Of a DNA stretch of 6,455 nucleotides, positions 1 through 5,712 are shown one piece after another. Where the stretch lies: NCBI GenBank assembly GCA_964613795.1, contig CAZTJR010000064.1:1-6455 (forward strand), given 5' to 3'. Numbering within the stretch: the first letter of the stretch is position 1; every line of letters begins with the position of its first letter. The notes beneath the pieces were generated by a model. The model had not been told where the DNA came from. It did not search any database and was given only the letters and a program-made list of their open reading frames with translations. The DNA is from Chromatocurvus sp964613795 (lineage in GTDB: Bacteria; Pseudomonadota; Gammaproteobacteria; Pseudomonadales; Halieaceae). Position numbers and translations under genes: made by a program.

Positions 1-54
1 CTTGTCCTTGCCCGCCAGGACGATCACTTCGTCATCGCGCTTGATCTTCAACAT
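1..54 (-). CDS. rplX: 50S ribosomal protein L24, N-terminal fragment cut by the window edge
   Basis: This is the start of L24, an early-assembly 50S protein that nucleates folding of the 5' region of 23S rRNA. Only 18 codons are present, reading MLKIKRDDEVIVLAGKDK, and they match the family's opening (basic start, then DDEVIVLAGKDKG, the beginning of the KOW-type fold). The ATG at 54 is preceded by GAGAGG with a 7-nt spacer, which supports this start. The gene lies 28 bp after rplN, as in the canonical spc cluster order L14-L24-L5. The rest continues beyond position 1, so the truncation is an artefact of the window and not a pseudogene. Confidence 0.93.
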   Translation of the reverse strand, partial: MLKIKRDDEVIVLAGKDK

Positions 55-82
55 CACACTGCCTCTCTATCAGACACCGGAA

Positions 83-451
83 TCAGATAACTTCCGGCGC
101 CAGGGATATAATCTTCATGAACTTGTCACCGCGAAGTTCACGCGTCACCGGTCCGAAGATACGCGTGCCTATAGGTGCTTCCTGATTGTTCAGGATCACT
201 GCCGCGTTATCGTCAAACTTGATCAGCGAGCCGTCGGCGCGGCGCACACCCTTTCGTGTCCGAACCACCACCGCAGTCATTACCTGGCCCTTTTTGACCT
301 TGCCCCGCGGAATGGCCTCTTTAACCGTCACCTTGATCAGGTCGCCGACTCGCGCATAGCGCCGCTTTGAGCCACCCAGCACCTTGATGCACATGACGCG
401 ACGGGCTCCGCTGTTATCGGCGACGTCCAAATATGATTGTGTCTGAATCAT
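83..451 (-). CDS. rplN: 50S ribosomal protein L14
   Basis: L14 is a 50S subunit protein at the subunit interface that contributes to bridges with 16S rRNA and contacts L19. The 122-residue product has the normal family length. It shows the conserved start MIQTQSYLDVADNSGARRV, the VLGGSKRRYARVGD segment (about residues 25-37) and the GTRIFGPVTRELR stretch near the C terminus. The ATG at 451 has GGAG six bases upstream. It is the first gene of what is the spc operon in E. coli. Here it follows rpsQ by 45 bp, and I see no obvious promoter or terminator in that gap, so co-transcription with the S10 operon is plausible. Confidence 0.98.
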   Translation of the reverse strand: MIQTQSYLDVADNSGARRVMCIKVLGGSKRRYARVGDLIKVTVKEAIPRGKVKKGQVMTAVVVRTRKGVRRADGSLIKFDDNAAVILNNQEAPIGTRIFGPVTRELRGDKFMKIISLAPEVI

Positions 452-496
452 TGTCTACTCCAGCCTGCGACAAACGTCGCTATCACTACTACGCGC

Positions 497-763
497 CTAA
501 ACTACCGCCGCCTGCTCAACCACCTCGACCAGGGTCCAGGTCTTGCTGCGAGAAATCGGACGGGACTCAGCCACCGTCACCAGATCACCGATCTGGCATA
601 CATTGTCTTCATCATGCGCATGCAGCTTGGATGACCGGGTAAGATACTTGCCATAAACAGGATGCTTTACCCGCCTCTCGATAAGGACCGTGACCGTCTT
701 GTCCATCTTGTTGCTGACAACGCGGCCCGTGGCCGTGCGCTTGCGCTTATCTGCTGCCGCCAT
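497..763 (-). CDS. rpsQ: 30S ribosomal protein S17
   Basis: S17 is a primary 16S rRNA-binding protein of the 30S body with an OB-fold. The 88-residue product has the conserved core TATGRVVSNKMDKTVTVLIER (about 10-30), the HPVYGKYL segment (34-41) and the S17 signature GDLVTVAESRPIS (59-71). The N terminus (MAAADKRKRT) and C terminus (EQAAVV) are variable, as is usual. The ATG at 763 lies only 2 bp after the rpmC stop, so its ribosome binding site (AAGGCAGG) is inside the last codons of rpmC, and translational coupling is likely. It is the last gene of the S10 operon proper. Confidence 0.98.
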   Translation of the reverse strand: MAAADKRKRTATGRVVSNKMDKTVTVLIERRVKHPVYGKYLTRSSKLHAHDEDNVCQIGDLVTVAESRPISRSKTWTLVEVVEQAAVV

Positions 764-765
764 GT

Positions 766-957
766 CTAGTTACCTGCCTTTTCCTGGAGTACAGTCTTCA
801 CGCGTGCAATAGCGCGCTGGTTCTGCTGAAGCAAATGCGTCTGCCCGAGCTGACCCGTCGCTTTCTGCATGCGGAGCTTAAATTGCTCTTCGCGCAGGTC
901 CAGCAGTTGCTTGTCCAGCTCTTCCGCTGATTTTTCCCGCATGTCACTGGCTTTCAT
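766..957 (-). CDS. rpmC: 50S ribosomal protein L29
   Basis: L29 is a small two-helix 50S protein near the polypeptide exit tunnel, next to L23. The 63-residue product (MKASDMREKSAEELDKQLLD...) has the family core LREEQFKLRMQKATGQL (about 21-37) and the C-terminal RAIARVKTVLQEK helix. I chose the ATG at 957, which gives the E. coli-like start MKA and length. A GTG one codon earlier (960) is possible. The ATG shares its A with the rplP stop (TGATG), so translation probably reinitiates from rplP. No strong independent Shine-Dalgarno sequence is visible. Confidence 0.97.
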   Translation of the reverse strand: MKASDMREKSAEELDKQLLDLREEQFKLRMQKATGQLGQTHLLQQNQRAIARVKTVLQEKAGN

Positions 958-1370
958 CACATCACCGACCGTTTCACAAATGTTGTCTGCACAGGTATCT
1001 TGGCCGCCGCGAGTTCAAACGCTTCCCTGGCCAGCTCCTCCGGAACACCCTGTACCTCGTAGAGCACGCGACCAGGCTGAATCTGTGCCACCCAGTACTC
1101 AACGTTGCCCTTGCCCTTGCCCTGGCGCACTTCAAGCGGCTTGCCGGTGATCGGCTTGTCGGGAAAAATGCGAATCCAGATTTTCCCGCCACGCTTGATA
1201 TGACGCGTCATGGCACGCCGAGCCGCCTCGATCTGCCGCGCGGTAATCCGACCGCGACCCACAGCCTTGAGTCCGTACTCGCCAAAACTCACCTTGCTAC
1301 CGCGCTGCGCGAGGCCACGATTACGGCCTTTCATCGCCTTGCGGAACTTTGTCCTTTTTGGTTGCAACAT
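957..1370 (-). CDS. rplP: 50S ribosomal protein L16
   Basis: L16 organises the 50S central protuberance region and the A-site tRNA elbow contact. The 137-residue product is one longer than E. coli L16, with a small insertion around residues 22-26 (QRGSK). Conserved blocks are MLQPKRTKFRK, GLKAVGRGRITARQIEAARRAMTR (33-56), KIWIRIFPDKPITGKPLEVR (63-82) and GKGKGNVEYWVA (84-95). Arg82 aligns with E. coli Arg81, the residue hydroxylated by the oxygenase YcfD/RoxA in that organism. The hydroxylase itself is not in this window. The ATG at 1370 follows AAGG/AGGG purine runs, 12 bp after the rpsC stop. Its own stop overlaps the rpmC start. Confidence 0.98.
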   Translation of the reverse strand: MLQPKRTKFRKAMKGRNRGLAQRGSKVSFGEYGLKAVGRGRITARQIEAARRAMTRHIKRGGKIWIRIFPDKPITGKPLEVRQGKGKGNVEYWVAQIQPGRVLYEVQGVPEELAREAFELAAAKIPVQTTFVKRSVM

Positions 1371-1382
1371 AATCCCTACGCC

Positions 1383-2054
1383 TTAATTGGTTGCCGTCTT
1401 GCGTGGCGCTTCAGCCTGATCACTGCCACCGATCACTTCGCCCTTGAAGATCCAGACCTTTACGCCGATCACGCCATAGGTGGTCTCGGCCTCGTAGGTC
1501 GCATAGTCAATATCCGCGCGCAGGGTATGCAGCGGAACACGACCTTCCCGGTACCACTCGCTGCGTGCAATCTCAGCACCCCCAAGACGACCGCCAACCT
1601 GCACCTTGATTCCTTCCGCGCCCTGGCGCATGGCGTTCTGAACAACACGCTTCATGGCACGACGAAACATCACACGGCGCTCAAGCTGCTGCGCAACGTT
1701 CTGCGCTACCAGTCGTGCATCAAGATCAGGCTTACGGATCTCTTCGATGTTGATGTGTACCGGGACGCCCATCTTCGCGGCGAGCTGGCGGCGGAGACCA
1801 TCGACATCCTCCCCCTTCTTACCGATGACAATTCCAGGCCTTGCGGTATGGATTGTGATCCGCGCAGTCTGGGCTGGCCGCTCGATGACGATACGGCTGA
1901 CAGAGGCGTTGTCGAGCTTCTTCTCGATGAACTTGCGCACCTCGAGATCTGCTACCAGATTCTTCGAATAGCTCTTGCGATCGGCATACCAGACAGAAGT
2001 ATGCTCCTTGACAATACCCAGACGAATGCCGGTGGGATGAACTTTCTGACCCAT
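1383..2054 (-). CDS. rpsC: 30S ribosomal protein S3
   Basis: S3 is a 30S head protein at the mRNA entry channel, with helicase-related activity together with S4 and S5. The 223-residue product starts MGQKVHPTGIRLG. It carries a type II KH domain with the GKKG loop at about 78-81, then the conserved blocks NIEEIRKPDLDARLVAQNVAQQLERRVMFRRAM and GRLGGAEIARSEWYREGRVPLHTLRADIDY. It is ten residues shorter than E. coli S3, the difference being in the variable C-terminal tail. The reading frame stays open upstream to 2111, but the ATG at 2054 is the family start and has GGAG eight bases before it. The upstream extension would overlap rplV. Confidence 0.98.
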   Translation of the reverse strand: MGQKVHPTGIRLGIVKEHTSVWYADRKSYSKNLVADLEVRKFIEKKLDNASVSRIVIERPAQTARITIHTARPGIVIGKKGEDVDGLRRQLAAKMGVPVHINIEEIRKPDLDARLVAQNVAQQLERRVMFRRAMKRVVQNAMRQGAEGIKVQVGGRLGGAEIARSEWYREGRVPLHTLRADIDYATYEAETTYGVIGVKVWIFKGEVIGGSDQAEAPRKTATN

Positions 2055-2062
2055 ATGGTCTT

Positions 2063-2066
2063 CTCC
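2063..2066 (-). promoter_or_regulatory. Shine-Dalgarno site fixing the rpsC start
   Basis: GGAG (within TAGGAGAAG) lies 8 bases before the ATG at 2054 and partly overlaps the rplV stop codon. It decides for the MGQKVHP start over an in-frame upstream start at 2111. Confidence 0.85.
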
Positions 2067-2410
2067 TAACTCTCGCTGGCGCCGTCGGCGACTTTCACTG
2101 TGATGTGACAAGTGCGCTTGAAAATACGGTCAGCGCGACCCTTGGCACGCGGGCGAAGACGTTTCATGGTCATCCCCTCGTCAACATAGATACTGGATAC
2201 CTTAAGTTCGTCAACGTCGGCACCTTCGTTGTTCTCCGCATTCGCAATTGCGGAGTTCAATACTTTTCTGACGATGTGGGCGGCCTTTTTCGTGCTGAAC
2301 TCCAGCGCGCTCAGGGCCTCCTCAACCGGCTTGCCTCTTACCTGATCGGCGATCAGTCGGGCTTTCTGCGCCGATATCCGCGCGCCCTTCAACCTTGCTG
2401 ACACTTCCAT
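2066..2410 (-). CDS. rplV: 50S ribosomal protein L22
   Basis: L22 binds 23S rRNA, and its extended beta-hairpin lines the nascent-peptide exit tunnel opposite L4. Changes in that hairpin are a known route to macrolide resistance in other bacteria. The 114-residue product has SAQKARLIADQVRGK (13-27), the core VLNSAIANAENNEGAD (50-65) and the hairpin region GMTMKRLRPRAKGRADRIFKRTCHITV (79-105), which matches the family signature and shows no obvious hairpin deletion. The tail ADGASES is a few residues longer than in E. coli. The ATG at 2410 has GAGG with an 8-nt spacer. The gene follows rpsS by 27 bp and precedes rpsC by 11 bp. Confidence 0.98.
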   Translation of the reverse strand: MEVSARLKGARISAQKARLIADQVRGKPVEEALSALEFSTKKAAHIVRKVLNSAIANAENNEGADVDELKVSSIYVDEGMTMKRLRPRAKGRADRIFKRTCHITVKVADGASES

Positions 2411-2437
2411 TTCCTGTTCCTCGCTTACGCTAGCGCC

Positions 2438-2713
2438 TTAGCGCTTCGCCTTTTTATCGACAATGTGCCCCTTGAAGGTGCGCGTCGCGGCGAATTCACC
2501 CAGCTTATGGCCAACCATGTCTTCGTTGACCAGTATCGGCACGTGCTGGCGCCCGTTATGCACGGCAATCGTCAATCCGACCATATCCGGAGACACCATG
2601 GAGCGGCGCGACCAGGTCTTAATGGGACGGCGATCGTTGCTCTCGATAGCGGCCTCGACCTTCTTCAAAAGATGCAGGTCGATGAACGGGCCTTTTTTCA
2701 ATGAACGCGGCAC
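2438..2713 (-). CDS. rpsS: 30S ribosomal protein S19
   Basis: S19 is a 30S head protein that forms a complex with S13 and contacts the 50S subunit through intersubunit bridges and the A-site finger. The 91-residue product has the typical start PRSLKKGPFIDLHLLKKVE and the conserved block HNGRQHVPILVNEDMVGHKLGEFAATRTFKGH (52-83). The start codon is GTG at 2713, with AGAGG eight bases upstream. No in-frame ATG fits the family N terminus, so the GTG start is well supported. It lies 37 bp after rplB in the standard L2-S19-L22 order. Confidence 0.98.
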   Translation of the reverse strand: MPRSLKKGPFIDLHLLKKVEAAIESNDRRPIKTWSRRSMVSPDMVGLTIAVHNGRQHVPILVNEDMVGHKLGEFAATRTFKGHIVDKKAKR

Positions 2714-2750
2714 AATGCTTTCCTCTCAATAATGTCTATCGGCAGCCGAA

Positions 2751-3578
2751 TTATTTCTTGCGACGACGACGCACAATCAGGTCGTCGGTACGCTTGTTAC
2801 TGCGGGTTTTATAACCCTTGGTAGGCGTACCCCAGGGACTGACCGGATGACGGCCACCGGACGTACGGCCCTCACCACCACCGTGCGGGTGATCGACCGG
2901 GTTCATGGCAACACCACGAACCGTGGGACGCACACCACGCCAGCGCGCAGCACCCGCCTTGCCAAGCTTACGGAGACTGTGCTCGGAATTCGACACCTCT
3001 CCAAGCGTCGCCCGACAGTCCGACAGCACCCGACGCATCTCGCCGGACCGCAGCCGAATCGTCGCGTAACGCCCCTCGCGAGCCGCCAGCTGAACGGACG
3101 CGCCGGCGGACCGGGCCAGCTGCGCGCCTTTGCCAGGCTTCAGCTCGACTCCGTGCACCACAGAGCCTACCGGTATGTTACGCAGCGGCAGACAGTTACC
3201 CGTTTTGATAGGCGCACCAGCACCCGACTGAACGGCGTCGCCCGCCTTCAGACCTTTGGGCGCAATAATATAGCGACGCTCGCCATCAGCGAACAGCAGC
3301 AGAGCGATATGCGCGGAGCGGTTGGGATCGTACTCAATACGCTCGACCTTTGCCGTAATGCCATCTTTCGCCCGCTTAAAATCAATAATGCGGTAATGCT
3401 GCTTGTGACCGCCACCAATATGTCGGGTAGTAATACGCCCGTTATTGTTACGACCGCCATTACGCGACTGCTTCTCGAGCAGCGGAGCGTAAGGATCGCC
3501 CTTGTGCAGGTCCGGCGTGCGCACACGCACAATATGACGCTGACCCGGCGATGTCGGCTTACCTTTCTGAATTGCCAT
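2751..3578 (-). CDS. rplB: 50S ribosomal protein L2
   Basis: L2 is one of the largest and most conserved 50S proteins. It is needed for subunit association and lies close to the peptidyl transferase centre. The 275-residue product (273 in E. coli) has the RNA-binding N-terminal half, including NNNGRITTRHIGGGHKQHYR (44-63), followed by the SH3-like domain. The C-terminal signature MNPVDHPHGGGEGRTSGGRHPVSPWG (225-250) contains the invariant histidine at about 230, which corresponds to the E. coli His229 region. The tail is very basic (VRRRRKK). The ATG at 3578 is preceded by GGGAG just after the rplW stop, 14 bp upstream. Confidence 0.99.
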   Translation of the reverse strand: MAIQKGKPTSPGQRHIVRVRTPDLHKGDPYAPLLEKQSRNGGRNNNGRITTRHIGGGHKQHYRIIDFKRAKDGITAKVERIEYDPNRSAHIALLLFADGERRYIIAPKGLKAGDAVQSGAGAPIKTGNCLPLRNIPVGSVVHGVELKPGKGAQLARSAGASVQLAAREGRYATIRLRSGEMRRVLSDCRATLGEVSNSEHSLRKLGKAGAARWRGVRPTVRGVAMNPVDHPHGGGEGRTSGGRHPVSPWGTPTKGYKTRSNKRTDDLIVRRRRKK

Positions 3579-3592
3579 GTCCTGGATGCTCC

Positions 3593-3889
3593 CTAGTCAG
3601 CTGTCGTGAAATCAATGTCCTGGCCAGGCTTCACGCTAACGTATGCCTTTTTCCAGGTCGGCTTGGCGCTAAGACCAAACTTGTTGCGCTTCACCTTGCC
3701 TTTGACCTTCAAGGTACTGACGTTCAGTACGTCTACCTTGAACAGCTGTTCTACCGCCTTACGAACCTCTGCCTTGGTCGCATCAACCGCCACCTTGAAG
3801 ACATACTGATTGCTCTGATCGGCAACCACGGCGGCCTTCTCAGACACATGCGGACCAGCCAGCACTTGAAATACGCGCTCACGGTTCAT
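3593..3889 (-). CDS. rplW: 50S ribosomal protein L23
   Basis: L23 sits at the polypeptide tunnel exit and is the docking site for trigger factor and the signal recognition particle. The 98-residue product keeps the docking motif PHVSEKAA, with Glu17 at the place of E. coli Glu18, and the C-terminal RNA-binding block KRNKFGLSAKPTWKKAYV (68-85). The ATG at 3889 overlaps the rplD stop by four bases (ATGA). Its ribosome binding site GGAG lies in the last codons of rplD, so coupled translation of L4 and L23 is expected. Length and order are normal. Confidence 0.98.
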   Translation of the reverse strand: MNRERVFQVLAGPHVSEKAAVVADQSNQYVFKVAVDATKAEVRKAVEQLFKVDVLNVSTLKVKGKVKRNKFGLSAKPTWKKAYVSVKPGQDIDFTTAD

Positions 3890-4503
3890 GCCAGCATCTC
3901 CTCTATCTTTTTCACGGCATCGACGGTCACCAGCACCTTCTCATAAGCGAGCAGACTGACCGGATCGACGCCGCTGACGTCACGCACATCAACCTTATGC
4001 AGATTACGTGCGGCCAGATACAGATTCTCATCCACGTCGCTGGCAACAATCAGTGCATTGTCCACGCCGTAATCGCCCAACTGCTTGACCAGCAGTTTGG
4101 TCTTCGGCGCCTCAACGCCCAGACTTTCAACGACCACCAGACGACCCTGGCGAGCCAGCTCGGACACAATGGAGCAGATGGCTGCGCGGTACATCTTGCG
4201 GTTAACCTTCACCGAATGATCTTGTGGCTTCGCCGCAAAGGTGACGCCACCGCTGCGCCATATAGGCGAGCGAATCGTACCTGCCCGGGCGCGACCCGTG
4301 CCCTTCTGCCGCCAGGGCTTTTTACCACCCCCGCTGACATCGGCCCGGTTCTTCTGAGCCTTCGTGCCCTGCCGTGCGCCTGCGAGGTAGGACGTCACCA
4401 CCTGGTGTACGAGATCCTCGTTGTATTCGCGGTCAAACGCCGCATCCGATACCGACAGCGTGCTGGCTGTCGCGTTACCGGGCTTAGCTACATTCAATTC
4501 CAC
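3886..4503 (-). CDS. rplD: 50S ribosomal protein L4, probable operon autoregulator
   Basis: L4 is a primary 23S rRNA-binding protein whose long loop lines the exit tunnel. In E. coli it also represses its own S10 operon at both transcription and translation. The 205-residue product has EDLVHQVVTSYLAGARQGTKAQK (29-51), the tunnel loop GKKPWRQKGTGRARAG (60-75), the SPIWRSGGVTFAAKPQDHS block (79-97) and the C-terminal AARNLHKVDVRDVSGVDPVSLLAYEKV. The start is GTG at 4503, giving MELNV (E. coli MELVL), with AAGGGG eight bases upstream. The gap to rplC is 12 bp. Whether L4 autoregulates in this organism is inference. Confidence 0.98.
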   Translation of the reverse strand: MELNVAKPGNATASTLSVSDAAFDREYNEDLVHQVVTSYLAGARQGTKAQKNRADVSGGGKKPWRQKGTGRARAGTIRSPIWRSGGVTFAAKPQDHSVKVNRKMYRAAICSIVSELARQGRLVVVESLGVEAPKTKLLVKQLGDYGVDNALIVASDVDENLYLAARNLHKVDVRDVSGVDPVSLLAYEKVLVTVDAVKKIEEMLA

Positions 4504-4515
4504 CGTTGTAACCCC

Positions 4516-5157
4516 TTACGCCTGAGCCTTGACCGCGGGACGTACAATAACGTCGCCGCCCGGTGCACCTGGAACGGCGCCTTTGATCAGCAGAAGGTTG
4601 CGCTCCGCATCGACACGCACAATCTCGAGCCCCTGGATCGTGACACTTTCGGCGCCCATGTGGCCGGACATTTTCTTGCCCTTGAACACGCGGCCTGGCG
4701 TCTGACACTGACCAATGGAACCGGGGGCGCGATGCGACAACGAGTTACCGTGCGTGGCGTCCTGGGTACGGAAGTTCCAGCGCTTTACCACACCCTGGAA
4801 GCCTTTGCCCTTGGATTTGCCCGCAACGTCAACCTTCTGGCCGGGTTCAAAGCGCGAAACAGTCAGTTCAGCACCGACCTCAAATGTCTCATCGGCATCC
4901 AGAAGACGAAATTCCCACAGGCCATAGCCCGCTTCCACGCCCGCCTTCGCGAAGTGCCCCGCCTGCGACTTACTCACTTTGTTGGCACGACGCATGCCCG
5001 TCGTGACCTGAATCGCCCGATAGCCATCGCTGTCGGACTCTTTGATTTGAGTAACTCGGTTTGGAGCGATCTCCACTACGGTTACTGGAACTGAGGCGCC
5101 GTCTTCGGTAAAGACGCGCGTCATGCCGGACTTCCGGCCGACTAAACCAATAGTCAT
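4516..5157 (-). CDS. rplC: 50S ribosomal protein L3
   Basis: L3 is an early 50S assembly protein whose extension reaches the peptidyl transferase centre. The 213-residue product starts MTIGLVGRKSGMTRVFTEDG. It has the family block GKSKGKGFQGVVKRWNF (113-129) and the extension HGNSLSHRAPGSIGQCQTPGRVFKGKKMSGHMG (136-168). Gln150 lies in the GQxQTPG motif and matches the glutamine that PrmB methylates in E. coli. The usual Asn at 151 is Cys here. The ATG at 5157 has GAGAGG eight bases upstream. The 119-bp gap from rpsJ is the longest inside the ribosomal cluster and contains a strong hairpin. Confidence 0.98.
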   Translation of the reverse strand: MTIGLVGRKSGMTRVFTEDGASVPVTVVEIAPNRVTQIKESDSDGYRAIQVTTGMRRANKVSKSQAGHFAKAGVEAGYGLWEFRLLDADETFEVGAELTVSRFEPGQKVDVAGKSKGKGFQGVVKRWNFRTQDATHGNSLSHRAPGSIGQCQTPGRVFKGKKMSGHMGAESVTIQGLEIVRVDAERNLLLIKGAVPGAPGGDVIVRPAVKAQA

Positions 5158-5181
5158 GCTTCTAACCTCTCAGTGTACGGG

Positions 5182-5206
5182 GCTGGCACCCTCTATGGCC
5201 GCCAGC
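5182..5206 (-). promoter_or_regulatory. possible weak stem-loop before rplC
   Basis: GCTGGC and GCCAGC form a 6-bp stem with a 13-nt loop, ending about 24 bases before the rplC start. It is short enough to be chance, and is noted because it shares a spacer with the stronger hairpin at 5231-5254. Confidence 0.3.
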
Positions 5207-5230
5207 GCCTGAAGACTCTGGCGTTACACA

Positions 5231-5254
5231 CCCCGGCGCAATCAGGCGCCGGGG
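5231..5254 (-). promoter_or_regulatory. GC-rich hairpin in the rpsJ-rplC spacer
   Basis: CCCCGGCGC and GCGCCGGGG form a perfect 9-bp stem with a 6-nt loop, starting 22 bases after the rpsJ stop. No T run follows on the transcribed strand (the next bases are TGTGTAACG), so it is not a standard intrinsic terminator. Likely roles are partial attenuation, protection of the upstream rpsJ mRNA, or an RNA processing site. All of these are inference. Confidence 0.6.
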
Positions 5255-5276
5255 CAGGTCTTGCTACGAATTGTCG

Positions 5277-5588
5277 TTAACCAAGACTGATCTGTACTTC
5301 AACTCCTGCGGCCAGATCCAGCTTCATCAGGGCATCCACGGTCTTCTCCGTTGGCCCGATAATATCCAGCACGCGCTTGTGGGTTCGGATTTCATACTGA
5401 TCTCGCGCATCCTTGTTGACGTGCGGCGACACCAGAATGGTGTACTTCTCTTTACGGGTCGGCAGCGGTATCGGGCCGCGGACCTGGGCACCCGTACGAC
5501 GGGCGGTCTCGACGATTTCCTGGGTGGAATTATCGATCAGTCGATGATCGAAAGCCTTCAGGCGAATACGGATACGCTGGTTGGTCAC
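5277..5588 (-). CDS. rpsJ: 30S ribosomal protein S10 (NusE)
   Basis: S10 is a 30S head protein and, as NusE, the partner of NusB in transcription antitermination and of NusG in transcription-translation coupling. The 103-residue product is exactly the E. coli length and very similar: NQRIRIRLKAFDHRLID (3-19), the signature AQVRGPIPLPTRKEKYTI (34-51), SPHVNKDARDQYEIRTH (54-70) and the C-terminal AAGVEVQISLG. The start is GTG at 5588, with GGAG nine bases upstream. A TTG seven codons earlier (5609) is in frame, but it would swallow this ribosome binding site and has no family support. It is the first gene of the operon, 59 nt or so after the predicted transcription start. Confidence 0.98.
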   Translation of the reverse strand: MTNQRIRIRLKAFDHRLIDNSTQEIVETARRTGAQVRGPIPLPTRKEKYTILVSPHVNKDARDQYEIRTHKRVLDIIGPTEKTVDALMKLDLAAGVEVQISLG

Positions 5589-5597
5589 GTAATCAAA

Positions 5598-5601
5598 CTC
5601 C
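5598..5601 (-). promoter_or_regulatory. Shine-Dalgarno site fixing the rpsJ GTG start
   Basis: GGAG lies 9 bases before the GTG at 5588. It favours this start, which yields a 103-residue S10, over the upstream in-frame TTG at 5609. Confidence 0.8.
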
Positions 5602-5603
5602 AA

Positions 5604-5639
5604 ACACAAAAGAACCGGGGATCGGCTTCTGGACCCCCG
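5604..5639 (-). terminator. putative attenuator hairpin in the S10 leader
   Basis: On the transcribed strand CGGGGGTC pairs with GATCCCCG (8 bp with one G-U pair, 8-nt loop; stem at 5616-5639). A T-rich run GTTCTTTTGTGTTT follows, ending at the rpsJ Shine-Dalgarno site. A GC stem followed by a U-rich run resembles an intrinsic terminator placed inside a leader. In E. coli the S10 leader holds an L4-responsive attenuator, so an attenuation role is plausible, but this leader is much shorter and not obviously homologous. The interrupted T tract suggests partial termination at most. Confidence 0.5.
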
Positions 5640-5653
5640 AAAACGGAACGCGA

Positions 5654-5682
5654 AGTCTAATGATCACCCATGCAGGTGTCAA
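5654..5682 (-). promoter_or_regulatory. sigma70 promoter of the S10 operon
   Basis: The -35 box TTGACA (5677-5682) is a consensus match. It is separated by 17 bp from the -10 box TAGACT (5654-5659), which matches TATAAT at four of six positions including the invariant TA...T. Transcription should start near 5647, giving a leader of about 59 nt before rpsJ. The sequence after the -10 box is TCGCGTTCCG, a GC-rich discriminator of the kind found at ppGpp/DksA-inhibited ribosomal promoters. The position directly upstream of rpsJ and outside the preceding coding region supports the call. Confidence 0.85.
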
Positions 5683-5712
5683 GCAAGAATTCATCGCCCA
5701 CTAATAAAACCT

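Noticed and set aside
1200..2069. 289-codon open frame on the plus strand
   Set aside because: It is antisense to rpsC and part of rplP. No family resemblance and no promoter context; a shadow of real genes.
2055..2111. N-terminal extension of S3 by 19 residues
   Set aside because: The extension overlaps rplV, is not found in S3 proteins, and the ATG at 2054 has its own GGAG site and the family start MGQKVHP.
2847..3596. 249-codon open frame on the plus strand
   Set aside because: It is antisense to rplB, with a composition expected from reading L2 codons backwards.
3997..5094. 365-codon open frame on the plus strand
   Set aside because: It lies antisense to rplD and rplC, which are unmistakable. 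The translation has no recognisable motif, and its openness follows from the codon use of the conserved genes on the other strand.
5231..5254. Hairpin after rpsJ as a full intrinsic terminator
   Set aside because: It lacks the following T run, and the essential operon genes continue downstream in the same direction without another clear promoter.
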